64,000 nt of DNA from VRUE01 sp963824705 (GCA_963824705.1 CAWGQE010000002.1:98372-162371); one strand, 5' to 3'. Shown: positions 11,413-21,777, counted from the stretch's first letter. Notes: generated by a model not told the origin, from the letters alone. Numbers and translations: made by a program.

Positions 11413-12351
11413 ATGGAAACGATCACCTCAGAGCATCCGACGATCCCGGCGGAGCCGGTCGAACCCGTTGTGCCGCGGCGCTCGCCGCTGCGGGCGGCGA
11501 TCAAGACCGGGCGGCCGCAGGAGTGGATCAAGAACACCTTCGTGTTCGCCGGCCTGCTCTTCTCCGGCAAGTTCAACCAGTCCCACGACGTACTGGAGGC
11601 GTTCCTCACTTTCGTCGCCTTCTGCGGGATATCCAGCGCCGGCTACTACGTCAACGACCTGGTCGATGTCGAGCTCGACCGCAAGCACCCGAAGAAGCGC
11701 TTCCGCCCGCTGGCCGCCGGTGAGCTCTCGGAGCGGGCAGCGATGACGATCGCGCCGTTGCTGGCGATCGCGGCGATCGCACTCGCCTTCGCCACCGTCA
11801 ACTGGCAGGTCGGGCTGATGGTCGTCGGCTACGGAATCGCCCAGGTGGCCTACAGCCTCGGCCTCAAGCAGATCGTGATCATCGACGTGATGACGCTCGC
11901 CGGGCTGTTCATCCTGCGGGTGGCGGCCGGCGCCGTCGCTGTCGACGCCCACGCCTCGGAATGGCTCCTGCTCTGCACCGGCATGGTCGCCCTCTTCCTC
12001 GGCGTGACCAAGCGGCGCCAAGAGGCTGTCTCCGAGCTGCACCAGGGCACCAACAGCCGCCCCGTGCTGGAGCACTACTCGCTGCCCTTCCTCGACCAGA
12101 TGGTCGCCATGGTCACCACCGGAACCGTGATCAGCTACTCGATCTACGCGGTCAACTCGCCGATCATCGGCAACAAGATGATGTGGACGATCCCCCCGGT
12201 CCTCTACTGCATCTTCCGCTACCTCTACCTGATCTACGACCGCGCCGACGACCGCTCCACCGCCGCGATAGTCGCCGAGGACAGGCCCCTGATCGCCGGC
12301 GTCGCCACCTTCGCGATCGTCGCCTTCGCTTTGCTCTACATCTTCAAGTAG
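11413..12351 (+). CDS. UbiA-family prenyltransferase, decaprenyl-phosphate phosphoribosyltransferase-like
   Basis: A 312-residue integral membrane protein with 8 or 9 predicted helices. The first Asp-rich motif is NDLVDVELDRKHPKKRFRPL (about residues 77-96) and the second region is YSLGLKQIVIIDVMTLAGLF (about 152-171). These are the forms seen in DPPR synthase (Rv3806c), which moves phosphoribose from PRPP to decaprenyl phosphate, the first step to the arabinose donor DPA. A hydrophilic Pro/Glu-rich N-terminus of about 25 residues precedes the first helix. Other UbiA proteins (homogentisate or menaquinone branch) are possible, but the KHPKKRFRPLAAG stretch favours DPPR synthase. No epimerase partner (DprE) is in the window. 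Confidence 0.8.
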   Translation: METITSEHPTIPAEPVEPVVPRRSPLRAAIKTGRPQEWIKNTFVFAGLLFSGKFNQSHDVLEAFLTFVAFCGISSAGYYVNDLVDVELDRKHPKKRFRPLAAGELSERAAMTIAPLLAIAAIALAFATVNWQVGLMVVGYGIAQVAYSLGLKQIVIIDVMTLAGLFILRVAAGAVAVDAHASEWLLLCTGMVALFLGVTKRRQEAVSELHQGTNSRPVLEHYSLPFLDQMVAMVTTGTVISYSIYAVNSPIIGNKMMWTIPPVLYCIFRYLYLIYDRADDRSTAAIVAEDRPLIAGVATFAIVAFALLYIFK

Positions 12352-12364
12352 CGGCGGGCGGCCC

Positions 12365-12679
12365 TCAGGACGTAACGGGCAGGTCCGAGAGCAGCTCGGT
12401 CTTGCCGCCTCGCTGGAACTGCAGGTCGATCGTCTCGTTCTTGCGGTAGGTGCCGAAGAGGCCGAGGTACATCGCCAGCCAGCGACCGGTGCCGACCTTC
12501 TCCTTGACGATCTCGCGGGTGAAGACGATCTCGCCGGCGCGGATGTTGTAGTCGGCCTCCTCGTGCTGCTCGACGCCGTTGATGAAGACGACGTAGGGGG
12601 CTTCGGCGCCGGCCGGCAACTTCACGCGCCGCCCCGCGGCGTAGCTGCCCTTGGGGATCTCGGTTTCGGCTTCGCTCAT
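12365..12679 (-). CDS. Conserved hypothetical protein, 104 aa
   Basis: A small soluble protein with no signal peptide or membrane helix and an alternating beta-rich pattern (KLPAGAEAPYVVFINGVEQ, then a region rich in charged residues). I do not recognise the family. Its ATG overlaps the stop of the upstream gene (ATGA at 12679), so the two are translationally coupled. It converges on the UbiA gene with a 13-base gap. Confidence 0.65.
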   Translation of the reverse strand: MSEAETEIPKGSYAAGRRVKLPAGAEAPYVVFINGVEQHEEADYNIRAGEIVFTREIVKEKVGTGRWLAMYLGLFGTYRKNETIDLQFQRGGKTELLSDLPVTS

Positions 12680-13029
12680 CAGGCGCTCTGCTCCAGAGTC
12701 TCGCGGACCGCGTCGAACGGCGTCTCGTAGGCGGTCGGATCGAGCTCCTCGCGGGTCACCCCGCCCCGGAAAGGCATGAAGGTCCCGTCCCCACGCACGT
12801 CGATGCCCGCGACCGGCTTGCGAAACAGGCCCTTCCCGGTCAGCTGCAACCGAGCGTGAACCTGCTGTTCGGGCCCAAAGTCCCGCAGCGAAGAGATCGG
12901 CTTGGCCGGCCCCTCAGCGCGAATGGCCAAAGCCCGCTCACGCATCGCCGCCACGGCTTCACCCAGCTCCCCAAAGCTCTCATGCTCCACGTCGGACCCA
13001 TGCCTGATGGTCAGCTTCCAGACGGACAC
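12679..13029 (-). CDS. Conserved hypothetical protein, about 116 aa
   Basis: The open frame extends upstream to 13248, but that part runs through palindromic element B2 and overlaps citrate synthase. The GTG at 13029 (VSVWKLTIRHGSDVEHESF) is the likely start. The protein is soluble: an N-terminal beta/alpha segment with a repeated GELGEAVAAMRERAL helix, then PEQQVHARLQLTGKGLF and a C-terminal helix. Function is unknown. It lies upstream of, and overlaps by ATGA, the 104-residue gene, so the pair probably works together. Element B2 is directly upstream, and any promoter has to lie in or beyond it. Confidence 0.6.
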   Translation of the reverse strand: MSVWKLTIRHGSDVEHESFGELGEAVAAMRERALAIRAEGPAKPISSLRDFGPEQQVHARLQLTGKGLFRKPVAGIDVRGDGTFMPFRGGVTREELDPTAYETPFDAVRETLEQSA

Positions 13030-13048
13030 CCACTGAGGGTATGGCGAA

Positions 13049-13160
13049 GAGGGGTCGAGTGTCCCTCCGAACGGCTTGTACTTTTTCGTCGATGCCTCCG
13101 CGCGACAGCCCAACCGCGCCGCACCGAAAAAGTTGAGGGAGGAGGGGCACTCGACCCCTC
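13049..13160. repeat. Palindromic element B2 (family B)
   Basis: Arms 13049-13068 and 13141-13160 pair over 20 bp with one G-T. Family-B blocks CTTGTACTTTTTCG (13075-13088) and CCGAAAAAGTTGAG (about 13124-13137) sit inside them. The outer arms share no sequence with B1 or B3. It occupies the gap between citrate synthase, whose TAG is at 13166-13168, and the downstream hypothetical gene. Confidence 0.85.
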
Positions 13161-13165
13161 CATCG

Positions 13166-14515
<1,350 letters not shown>

Positions 14516-14553
14516 CGAGGCGACTATTTTCGCAGTTCGGACGTTTCGACTCG

Positions 14554-15477
<924 letters not shown>

Positions 15478-15493
15478 CGCTCGGCAGGGTATA

Positions 15494-15622
15494 CGGGGGC
15501 GGGTATGCCTCGCCGGGTGCCCAAATCCCGCCTCCGGCGGGATTGATTTGGTGCCGCTTCGCGGCTGGAATCACTCTGCGGAGCCGCTTCGCGAGGCACC
15601 CGGCGAGGCATACCCGCCCCCG
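15494..15622. repeat. Palindromic element D
   Basis: Perfect 28-bp arms at 15494-15521 and 15595-15622. The core holds two smaller hairpins: AATCCCGCC-tcc-GGCGGGATT and a GCCGCTTCGCGGC stem. It is the only copy in this window. It sits in the 188-base divergent gap between pfkB and the quinone oxidoreductase, leaving 16 bases to one start and 42 to the other. Nothing else is seen in this gap. Confidence 0.9.
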
Positions 15623-15664
15623 CCTCTCAAGCTGACCTTGCCCGGCCGACTATGGTTCTCCGCC

Positions 15665-16612
15665 TTGAAGGCGATTCAGATACAGGAGTTCGGTGGGCCG
15701 GAGAAGCTTGAGTTGGTTGAGCTTCCCGAGCCAGAGGCCGGCGATGGTCAGGTGGTGGTTGAGGTTGCGCGGTCGGGGATCAACTTTGCCGATACGCATG
15801 CGACCCGGAACGACTATCTGGCCGAGCAGTCGCTGCCGCTGATCCCCGGTGGAGAGGTGAGTGGGCGTACGGTCGATGGGAAGCGTGTCGCGGCGCTCCT
15901 CGGCGGTGGGGGCTACGCGGAGAGGGTCTTGGTCCCCGAGCAGATGCTCATCCCCGTTCCTGATGGAGTCGACGACGACCAGGCGGCGGCGCTGCTGCTG
16001 CAGGGCATCACCGCGATGGCGTTGGTGCGCCGCTGCGCGCGGATCGAGCCCGGCGAGACGCTGCTGATCGAGGCGGCTGCCGGCGGCACCGGCTCGCTTG
16101 CGGTGCAGCTCGGCAAGAAGGCGGGGGCGAAGGTGATCGGCCTCGCCTCCAGCGAGGAGAAGCGGGAGCTGGTCGAACGGCTCGGCGCCGACGCCACCGT
16201 CGACTCCCGCGCTGAGGATCTAAAGGAGGCGATTCTCGCCGCCAACGACGGCAAGCGAGTCGATGCGGTCCTCCACATGAGCGGCGGTGCCGCCTTCGAC
16301 GCCGAGTTCTCGGCCCTTGCCCCGCTCGGTCGCATGGTCGTCTTCGGCATCGCCTCGCGCGAACAGCGCGACGTCTCCACCGCCGCCTTACTGCGCGGCT
16401 CCAAGGCGGTGATCGGCTTCTGGCTCGTCCACCTGCTGATGCGGCCCCAGGAGGCCGGCCCGATGATCGCCGAGCTGCTGGGCGCGGTCGCGGCCGGTGA
16501 GCTCGAGGTCAGCGTCGGCGAGGTCTACCCGCTCTCCGAGGCTGCCCGCGCGCACGAAGACCTGATCGCCCGCCGCACCAGCGGCAAGCTCCTCCTGGAC
16601 CCGTCGCAGTGA
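15665..16612 (+). CDS. NADPH:quinone oxidoreductase-like zinc-independent MDR
   Basis: A 315-residue medium-chain reductase that reduces quinones or enones with NAD(P)H. TTG 15665 gives MKAIQIQEFGGPEKLEL, the standard start of this family; the longer open frame upstream runs through element D. There is a GroES-like N-terminal half (GINFADTHATRNDYL). The Rossmann motif is AAAGGTGSLAVQLGKKAGAK near residue 138. Zinc-ligand residues of alcohol dehydrogenases are absent. A possible -10 (TATGGT, 15651-15656) lies 8 bases before the TTG, so the message may be leaderless. Its TGA overlaps the GTG of the helicase gene, so the two are coupled. Confidence 0.85.
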   Translation: MKAIQIQEFGGPEKLELVELPEPEAGDGQVVVEVARSGINFADTHATRNDYLAEQSLPLIPGGEVSGRTVDGKRVAALLGGGGYAERVLVPEQMLIPVPDGVDDDQAAALLLQGITAMALVRRCARIEPGETLLIEAAAGGTGSLAVQLGKKAGAKVIGLASSEEKRELVERLGADATVDSRAEDLKEAILAANDGKRVDAVLHMSGGAAFDAEFSALAPLGRMVVFGIASREQRDVSTAALLRGSKAVIGFWLVHLLMRPQEAGPMIAELLGAVAAGELEVSVGEVYPLSEAARAHEDLIARRTSGKLLLDPSQ

Positions 16613-18099
16613 TCCCCTTCAAAGACCTGGGGCTGGCGCCGGAGATCCAGCAGGCGCTGGATGAGCTCGGCTATCAGGAGCCCAGCCCGATCCAGGAGAA
16701 AGCGATTCCGGAGCTGCTCAGTGGCCACGACGTGATCGGTCAGGCGCAGACCGGGACCGGCAAGACGGCCGCCTTCGGCCTGCCCCTGCTCCAGTACGTC
16801 GACCCCACCGTCGACGAGGTGCAGGCGGTCGTCCTCACCCCGACCCGCGAGCTCTGCATCCAGGTGACCCAGGCGCTGCGCGCCTACGCCGAGCACCTCG
16901 ACGTCGAGATCGTCGCCGTCTTCGGCGGCGCGCCGATCAAATCGCAACAGGCGCAGCTGCGCGCCGGCGCGCACGTCGTCGTCGCCACCGTCGGCCGGAT
17001 GATGGACCTGATGTCGCGCCGCTCGCTGGTCCTCACCGCGGCCCGCTACATCGTCCTCGACGAGGCCGACGAGATGCTCGATCTCGGCTTCATCGAGGAC
17101 GTCGAGAAAATCCTGCGGATGTGCCCGAGTGGGCGCCAGACGGCGCTCTTCTCGGCGACGATGCCGCCGCCGGTCAAACGGCTCGCCGAGAGCTACATGT
17201 ACGACCCGACGACGATCAAAATCACGCCGAAACAGCTGACGGTGGACGCGATTGCACAGGCCTTCGTCGAGGTCCCGGCGAACGAGAAGGCGCCGCGGCT
17301 GGTCGAGCTTCTGAAGACGGAGGAACCGGAGCAGGCGATCATCTTCTGCCGGACCAAAATCGGCGCCTCGAAGCTGGAGAAGACGCTGAAGGACAAAGGC
17401 CTCGACGTCAAGGCGCTGCACGGCGACATGAGTCAGGGCTCGCGCGACGGTGTGATGATCGCCTTCAAGGACCACCGGGTGCGGCTGTTGGTCGCCACCG
17501 ACATCGCCGCCCGCGGGCTCGACATCGAGCACGTCACCCACGTGATCAACTACGACGTCCCGGCTTCCTCGGAGGTCTACGTGCACCGGATCGGCCGCAC
17601 CGGCCGCGTCGGCCGCACCGGCCGCGCGATCACTTTCGTCACGCCCGCCCAGCGCGACGAGATCGAGCGAATCGAGCGCGACGTAAAGACCTCGATCGGC
17701 GAGTGGGAGAGCCCGGAGGAGCGGATCGAGCACGCGCCGCGCCCGCGCCGTCGCGAGCGCGCCAAGGCGGTGCCCGCCGACCCCGACAAAGCCGAGGCGG
17801 TCGAGGAGGAGACCAGCGAGGATTCCAAACCCGAGGTGCCCGTCGAGAAGACGGGCAACGGCAAGTCGGTCAAGCTCTTCGTCAACCGCGGCGAACGCAG
17901 CGGCATCGAGGAGGAGGACCTGCGCTGGGCACTGCGCGAGGGCGCCGTCCTTCCGGAGGAGGCGATCCACGACATCCGCGTCCTGCACCGCTTCTCCTTC
18001 GTCGAGGTCGCCCCCGATCAGGCCGACCGCACCGTCGAGTTCCTCGACGGGACGAAGCTGAAAGGCAAGGAGATCCGCCTGGAGATCGCCAAGAGCTGA
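16609..18099 (+). CDS. DEAD-box RNA helicase with DbpA-type RNA-binding domain
   Basis: ATP-dependent RNA helicase of 496 residues. Visible motifs in order: Q motif (GYQEPSPIQEKAIP), Walker A AQTGTGKT near 45, PTREL, DEAD in VLDEADEMLDLG near 148, SAT in LFSATMP, and HRIGRTGRVGRTGR near 325. A charged linker (about 375-420) leads to a C-terminal domain (VKLFVNRGERSGIEEEDL, then RFSFVEV) of the DbpA/CsdA RNA-binding type, which in that family recognises 23S rRNA or structured RNA. A role in ribosome assembly or RNA decay is therefore inferred. It starts with GTG overlapping the stop of the upstream oxidoreductase. An attenuator-like hairpin follows at 18105-18127. Confidence 0.95.
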   Translation: MIPFKDLGLAPEIQQALDELGYQEPSPIQEKAIPELLSGHDVIGQAQTGTGKTAAFGLPLLQYVDPTVDEVQAVVLTPTRELCIQVTQALRAYAEHLDVEIVAVFGGAPIKSQQAQLRAGAHVVVATVGRMMDLMSRRSLVLTAARYIVLDEADEMLDLGFIEDVEKILRMCPSGRQTALFSATMPPPVKRLAESYMYDPTTIKITPKQLTVDAIAQAFVEVPANEKAPRLVELLKTEEPEQAIIFCRTKIGASKLEKTLKDKGLDVKALHGDMSQGSRDGVMIAFKDHRVRLLVATDIAARGLDIEHVTHVINYDVPASSEVYVHRIGRTGRVGRTGRAITFVTPAQRDEIERIERDVKTSIGEWESPEERIEHAPRPRRRERAKAVPADPDKAEAVEEETSEDSKPEVPVEKTGNGKSVKLFVNRGERSGIEEEDLRWALREGAVLPEEAIHDIRVLHRFSFVEVAPDQADRTVEFLDGTKLKGKEIRLEIAKS

Positions 18100-18104
18100 A
18101 GCGG

Positions 18105-18127
18105 GACCAGGGGCCAAGCCCTTGGTC
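18105..18127 (+). terminator. Hairpin after the helicase gene
   Basis: GACCAGGGGC-caa-GCCCTTGGTC forms a 10-bp stem with one G-T, 6 bases after the helicase stop, followed within 8 bases by the T-rich stretch GAATTTTCC. This fits a factor-independent terminator. Confidence 0.6.
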
Positions 18128-18189
18128 ATTGTGAATTTTCCTTTCGGTATTCAATAGGTTTCAGCCTCTTCAGATCACTAAGGAGGCTC

Positions 18190-18789
18190 ATGACCGCTCG
18201 AATAGGGAAGGCCCTTTCCTTCTCAAACGTAGTCGCCTGCCTGGCGCTGTTCATTGCGCTTGGAGGCACCGTCTATGCGGCGGGGAAGATCAGCGGCAAG
18301 CAGATCAAGCCGAGCTCGCTGTCGGGCAACCGCTTGAAGCCGCGCACGATCACCGCGCGCCGGATCAAACCGAAGACGCTGACCGGCCGGCAGATCAAGA
18401 AGCACTCGCTGACCGGCAACGAGATCAATCAGGGAACGCTCACCGGGATCAGCGCGGCCGCCCTCGCCGACGTGCGGTATCAGGTCACGACGGTGCCGCT
18501 TGCGCGCAACTCGGCCGATGGGACGACCGCGACCGTCGGATGCCCCCCGGGGACCTCCGCCATCGGCGGCGGGGCGACCGTGAGCGATGACGAACATGCC
18601 TTCATAAATGACAGCGGTCCAGGCCCGCAGCAGACCAGCTGGACGGCGACCGGCTTCATTCGGTTTGGACCCGTCAGCACCATGACCGTGACCGCGGTCT
18701 GCGTGGCAGTTGGAAAGCCCGCCACGACTGTCAGCTCGGGGACTGGCAGCTCGCCCCACCCGTTTCCCATCTACGGAGTGGCCGAATAG
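18190..18789 (+). CDS. Secreted or surface protein with tandem decapeptide repeats
   Basis: A 199-residue protein with strong ribosome-binding site AAGGAGG (18179-18185) before ATG 18190. Residues 10-33 form an export helix (SNVVACLALFIALGGTVYAA). Next come five near-perfect 10-residue repeats of the type x-I-K-x-x-x-L-T-G-x (residues 40-90: QIKPSSLSGN, RLKPRTITAR, RIKPKTLTGR, QIKKHSLTGN, EINQGTLTGI). The C-terminal domain (about 95-185) has two cysteines (GCPPGTSAIGGGA and AVCVAVG). The same N-terminal signature and repeat occur in the protein at 23800. The role is unknown; the repeats suggest a beta-solenoid stalk, which is an inference. Confidence 0.75.
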   Translation: MTARIGKALSFSNVVACLALFIALGGTVYAAGKISGKQIKPSSLSGNRLKPRTITARRIKPKTLTGRQIKKHSLTGNEINQGTLTGISAAALADVRYQVTTVPLARNSADGTTATVGCPPGTSAIGGGATVSDDEHAFINDSGPGPQQTSWTATGFIRFGPVSTMTVTAVCVAVGKPATTVSSGTGSSPHPFPIYGVAE

Positions 18790-18808
18790 CGCTCGGCCTG
18801 TCGGAGAT

Positions 18809-18837
18809 CCCGGCCCCGCTCAGACAGCGGGGCCGGG
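18809..18837. terminator. Bidirectional hairpin between convergent genes
   Basis: CCCGGCCCCGCT-cagac-AGCGGGGCCGGG is a perfect 12-bp stem. It lies 20 bases after the secreted protein stop, and the stop codon of the convergent response regulator (18820-18822) falls in the stem-loop. There is no T-run on the plus strand. Confidence 0.6.
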
Positions 18838-19194
18838 CCTGGTCAATTCGGCGATCTTCTCGAAGAGCCGGTCGAAGTCGATCGGCTTGCTGACGTAGCC
18901 GTCGATTGCGAGATCCGCGTGGTCCGTGCCGTTGTCGCCTTCGGTGTGGGCGCTGACAATCAGGACCGGGGTCTCGATTCCGGCGGCGCGGAGCTCTCGC
19001 AGGGCGTCGATCCCGGATTTGCCGGGCATCATCGCGTCGAGCAGGAGGATGTCCGGTGGGCTGGCGGCATCGACCTTGTCGACGACCTCTTGGCCGTCGA
19101 CAGCCGTCGCAACCTCGTGGCCCTCCATCTCCAAGCGCGTGCGTAGGAGCAGCAGGATGGTCTCGGAGTCGTCCGCTATGAGGATCTTGGCCAT
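18820..19194 (-). CDS. Single-domain response regulator (CheY-like)
   Basis: A 124-residue receiver domain with no output domain. Acidic pocket DD in LIADDSE (residues 8-9), phosphoacceptor Asp in LLLDAMMPG near 54, Ser in VSAHTE and Lys in SKPIDF near 107. It acts by protein interaction or feeds a relay. ATG 19194 overlaps the TGA of the histidine kinase (ATGA), so the two are a coupled two-component pair. The open frame continues upstream of the ATG through the kinase gene in the wrong frame; that extension is not real. Confidence 0.93.
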   Translation of the reverse strand: MAKILIADDSETILLLLRTRLEMEGHEVATAVDGQEVVDKVDAASPPDILLLDAMMPGKSGIDALRELRAAGIETPVLIVSAHTEGDNGTDHADLAIDGYVSKPIDFDRLFEKIAELTRPGPAV

Positions 19195-20360
19195 CAGGTT
19201 GCCTCTACCCGGTCGGGCGCGATCATCGGCAGGCGGATGCGGAAGGTGGAGCCCTCGCCGGGAGTCGACTCGGCGCCGAGGGTCCCCCCGTGCAGCTCGA
19301 TCAGCGATTTGGAGATCGCCAAGCCGAGGCCGGTGCCACCCACCCGCTGGGTCTCGCCGGCGTCGCCGCGCGAGAAGCGTTCGAAGATGTGCTCCAGCTG
19401 TTGCTCGGGTATGCCCGGTCCGTCGTCGATCACGTCTATCTCGACTTCGGCATCGGAGCGGCCCGCCTTCACCCCGATTTTCGCTCCTTGCGGGCAATAC
19501 TCGTTTGCATTCGTAAGTAGATTCACCAGTACTTGGCGAATCCGGTCCCGATCGGCCTCGATCTGAGGGAGATCGGGCTCGATCTCCAGGCTCAGCTCCT
19601 GCCCGCGGGCGTCGAGTTGTGCCCGCATCGTCCGCACAGCGTCTTCGATCAGCCCCGTCGCGCCGGTCTGCTCCGGTCGGATCGTCAGCCTTCCGGCGTC
19701 GCTGCGGGCGAGGTCGAGCAGGTCGTTCAGCAGGCGGACCAGGTGGCGGGTGTTGTCGAGGATCACCTCGACCGTCTCCGCCTGCTTCGGGGTGAGCTTC
19801 TCGCGCTCCAGCAACAGCAGCTCGGCGAATCCCTGCACGGAGGTGAGCGGGCTGCGCAGCTCGTGCGATGCGGTGAGGACGAACTCGTCTTTCATCCGGT
19901 CGAGCTGGTCGCGTTCTCCGGCGCGGCGCTGCAGCTCTTCGGCCATCTCGTTGAAGGCGCCGCCGAGCGTGGCCGTCTCCGACAGCCCGCCGACTTTGAC
20001 TCGGGCATCGAGGTCGCCTCCGGCCAACCGGCCCGACGCATCGACGAGATCCTCGAGTGGGCGGCGCATCGACGAGATCAGCCCGGTGAAGAGCAGCGCC
20101 GCTCCGGTCAGGCCGGCGATCAGTCCCGCCCCGACCAGCAGTGCCGTGTCGCGAGTCTCGCTGGAGATTTCGTCGCGAAGTGCCTGTCGCTTCTGTTGCT
20201 GGGAGATCACCGCCGCCCGGGCCACGCCAGGGTTTTCCCCTTGAGCCAATCGGTTGCGGGCGACGATCTCGCGCTGGTAGGAGCGGGCGGTGGCGTTCTC
20301 GTAGTCCTGGCGCTGCTGCAGGAAGCGGGCGACGCCGATCACCGCAAGGCCGGTCAGCAC
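19194..20360 (-). CDS. Membrane sensor histidine kinase, start codon apparently disrupted
   Basis: The visible chain is HAMP (about 85-140), HisKA with phosphoacceptor His in ASHELRSPL near 165, and HATPase with N box NLLTNANEYCP, G1 DDGPGIP and G2 GGTGLGLAIS. It would phosphorylate the response regulator encoded just downstream. GTG 20360 is the only ordinary start, and it cuts the first membrane helix in half. The same frame stays open upstream to about 20480 and encodes an Arg-rich cytoplasmic tail plus the missing half helix (NPSLANRLTIGFAIAFAV), but contains no ATG, GTG or TTG; CTG 20390 and ATT 20372 are the only near candidates. The upstream region is copy 1 of the direct repeat flanking the AAA ATPase cassette. 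Confidence 0.88.
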   Translation of the reverse strand: MLTGLAVIGVARFLQQRQDYENATARSYQREIVARNRLAQGENPGVARAAVISQQQKRQALRDEISSETRDTALLVGAGLIAGLTGAALLFTGLISSMRRPLEDLVDASGRLAGGDLDARVKVGGLSETATLGGAFNEMAEELQRRAGERDQLDRMKDEFVLTASHELRSPLTSVQGFAELLLLEREKLTPKQAETVEVILDNTRHLVRLLNDLLDLARSDAGRLTIRPEQTGATGLIEDAVRTMRAQLDARGQELSLEIEPDLPQIEADRDRIRQVLVNLLTNANEYCPQGAKIGVKAGRSDAEVEIDVIDDGPGIPEQQLEHIFERFSRGDAGETQRVGGTGLGLAISKSLIELHGGTLGAESTPGEGSTFRIRLPMIAPDRVEAT

Positions 20361-20435
20361 GGCAAAGGCAATCGCGAAGCCGATCGTCAGCCGGTTGGCG
20401 AGCGAAGGGTTGAGTCGGAATCGTCGTCGTGAATC

Positions 20436-20470
20436 TGCTTGCGAGCCGATGGGCGACGAGGCTACAGGCA
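20436..20470. repeat. Direct repeat copy 1 flanking the AAA ATPase cassette
   Basis: 35 bases matching 21743-21777 at 34 of 35 positions. It contains ATGGGCGACGAGGCTACAGGC, equivalent to the first codons of the APH-family gene, followed here after 11 codons by a stop. It is therefore a detached remnant of that gene's 5' end. Confidence 0.9.
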
Positions 20471-20539
20471 GGCGGAATATCTAGATGTTTCTCTTCTTTT
20501 CTATAAAAAGTCATAGATTTGCTAGAAATATGAAGACAA

Positions 20540-21733
20540 ATGGACCCCTACCGCAATCCCTATACGCCTGGAGCCGGCTCGCGGCCGCTGGCTCTCGCCG
20601 GTAGGGAGGAGCAGATCGAGGCATGTCGCGTCATGCTCGGAAGGCTCGAGCGCGGCATGCCCGACCGGCCTTTTGCAATCCACGGCTTGCGCGGCGTCGG
20701 GAAGACGGTTCTGGTTCGTCAGCTTGCCGACGAGGCGCGGCAGCGAGACTGGTTCGTCGTCCATCGAGAGCTTCGCACCGGCGTGGAGCTTCGACCGGTC
20801 CTGGCACAAGCGCTCGACGCAGCCTTCGGCGAGTTCGAGCATGGATCCAAGCTTCACAAGCTGGTCAAGCGGCTTCGCGGCGCGCTGGCGTCGTTTTCCG
20901 CCTCGATCGATTCAGAGGGCAGCATCCGTCTTGGCGTCGAGGCCAAGCCGCCGCGTGACGCAGCCGGCAGCGGCGCGCTCGAAGGCGACACGATCGAGCT
21001 TCTTGCCGAGATCGGTGCCGCGGCACGCGAGGCTGGGACCGGGCTTCTCTTGGCACTCGATGAGCTGCATGAGCTCGACGAGCACGGGCTGATGGCTCTC
21101 ACGGCCGGTCTTCACCGGACGACTCAGATGGAGTTGCCCGTTGCGCTGATCTGCGCCGGCCTGCCCAACTTGCCGCTCCGGCTGATCGAGGCGAAGACCT
21201 ATGCCGAGCGCCTCTATACCTTCCCGCGATTGGGCGCGCTGTCGGAGGCTGCATCGCGAGAGGCGCTTCGGATTCCCGCAGGGCGTCAGGATGTCGACTT
21301 CGAGGACGCAGCGTTGGACGCGATCATCAAGAGATCGGAGGGCTACCCGTACTTTCTTCAGGAGTGGGGTAGAGCCGTGTGGAACGCGGCGGAGGCGAAT
21401 CCGATTTCACTCGAGGATGTCGAACGCGCATCTCCGCGGGTGCGGGATGAGCTCGATGAGGAGTTCTACGGCATGCGCCTCGCCCGTACTACTACGGCCG
21501 AGTGCCGCTACATGTCCGCGGTTGCGGAGCTGGGCGATGGGCCTCAGCGGAGCGCCGACGTCGCCCGCCTCCTCGGCAGGGCGCAGAGGCAGACCTCGCA
21601 GCAGCGAGCCAGTTTGATCGAGAAGGGTCTTATCTACAGTCCCGCGCACGGAGAGGTCGATTTCACCGTTCCGCGTTACAGCGACTTCATGCGGCGACGC
21701 CGGCCGCTATCGGTCCTCGGGCCAAGCGCCTAA
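20540..21733 (+). CDS. AAA ATPase with C-terminal winged helix (Orc1/Cdc6-like AAA)
   Basis: A 397-residue cytosolic ATPase. Walker A GLRGVGKT near 49-56, Walker B LLLALDELHELD near 165-176, and a sensor-like stretch near 205 (PVALICAGLPNLPL). A C-terminal helical region ends in a winged-helix-like fold (VARLLGRAQRQTSQQRASLIEKGLI). It starts MDPYRNPYTPGAG, the usual opening of this widespread actinobacterial group, whose function is unknown. The 60 bases before the start are strikingly AT-rich (TTTTCTATAAAAAGTCATAG). The gene is flanked by 35-bp direct repeats and seems to have been inserted between a histidine kinase and an APH-like gene. It carries no transposase, so the mechanism is unclear. 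Confidence 0.85.
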   Translation: MDPYRNPYTPGAGSRPLALAGREEQIEACRVMLGRLERGMPDRPFAIHGLRGVGKTVLVRQLADEARQRDWFVVHRELRTGVELRPVLAQALDAAFGEFEHGSKLHKLVKRLRGALASFSASIDSEGSIRLGVEAKPPRDAAGSGALEGDTIELLAEIGAAAREAGTGLLLALDELHELDEHGLMALTAGLHRTTQMELPVALICAGLPNLPLRLIEAKTYAERLYTFPRLGALSEAASREALRIPAGRQDVDFEDAALDAIIKRSEGYPYFLQEWGRAVWNAAEANPISLEDVERASPRVRDELDEEFYGMRLARTTTAECRYMSAVAELGDGPQRSADVARLLGRAQRQTSQQRASLIEKGLIYSPAHGEVDFTVPRYSDFMRRRRPLSVLGPSA

Positions 21734-21742
21734 CTCGGAATA

Positions 21743-21777
21743 TGCTTGCGAGCCGATGGGCGACGAGACTACAGGCA
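21743..21777. repeat. Direct repeat copy 2 flanking the AAA ATPase cassette
   Basis: Matches 20436-20470 at 34 of 35 bases. It spans the start codon and first codons of the APH-family gene (ATG 21756). The distance between copies is 1307 bases, so the cassette is essentially one gene. Confidence 0.9.

Noticed and set aside
18820..20514. 564-residue frame running through both response regulator and kinase
   Set aside because: Only its last 124 residues are the receiver; the upstream part is the kinase gene in another frame.
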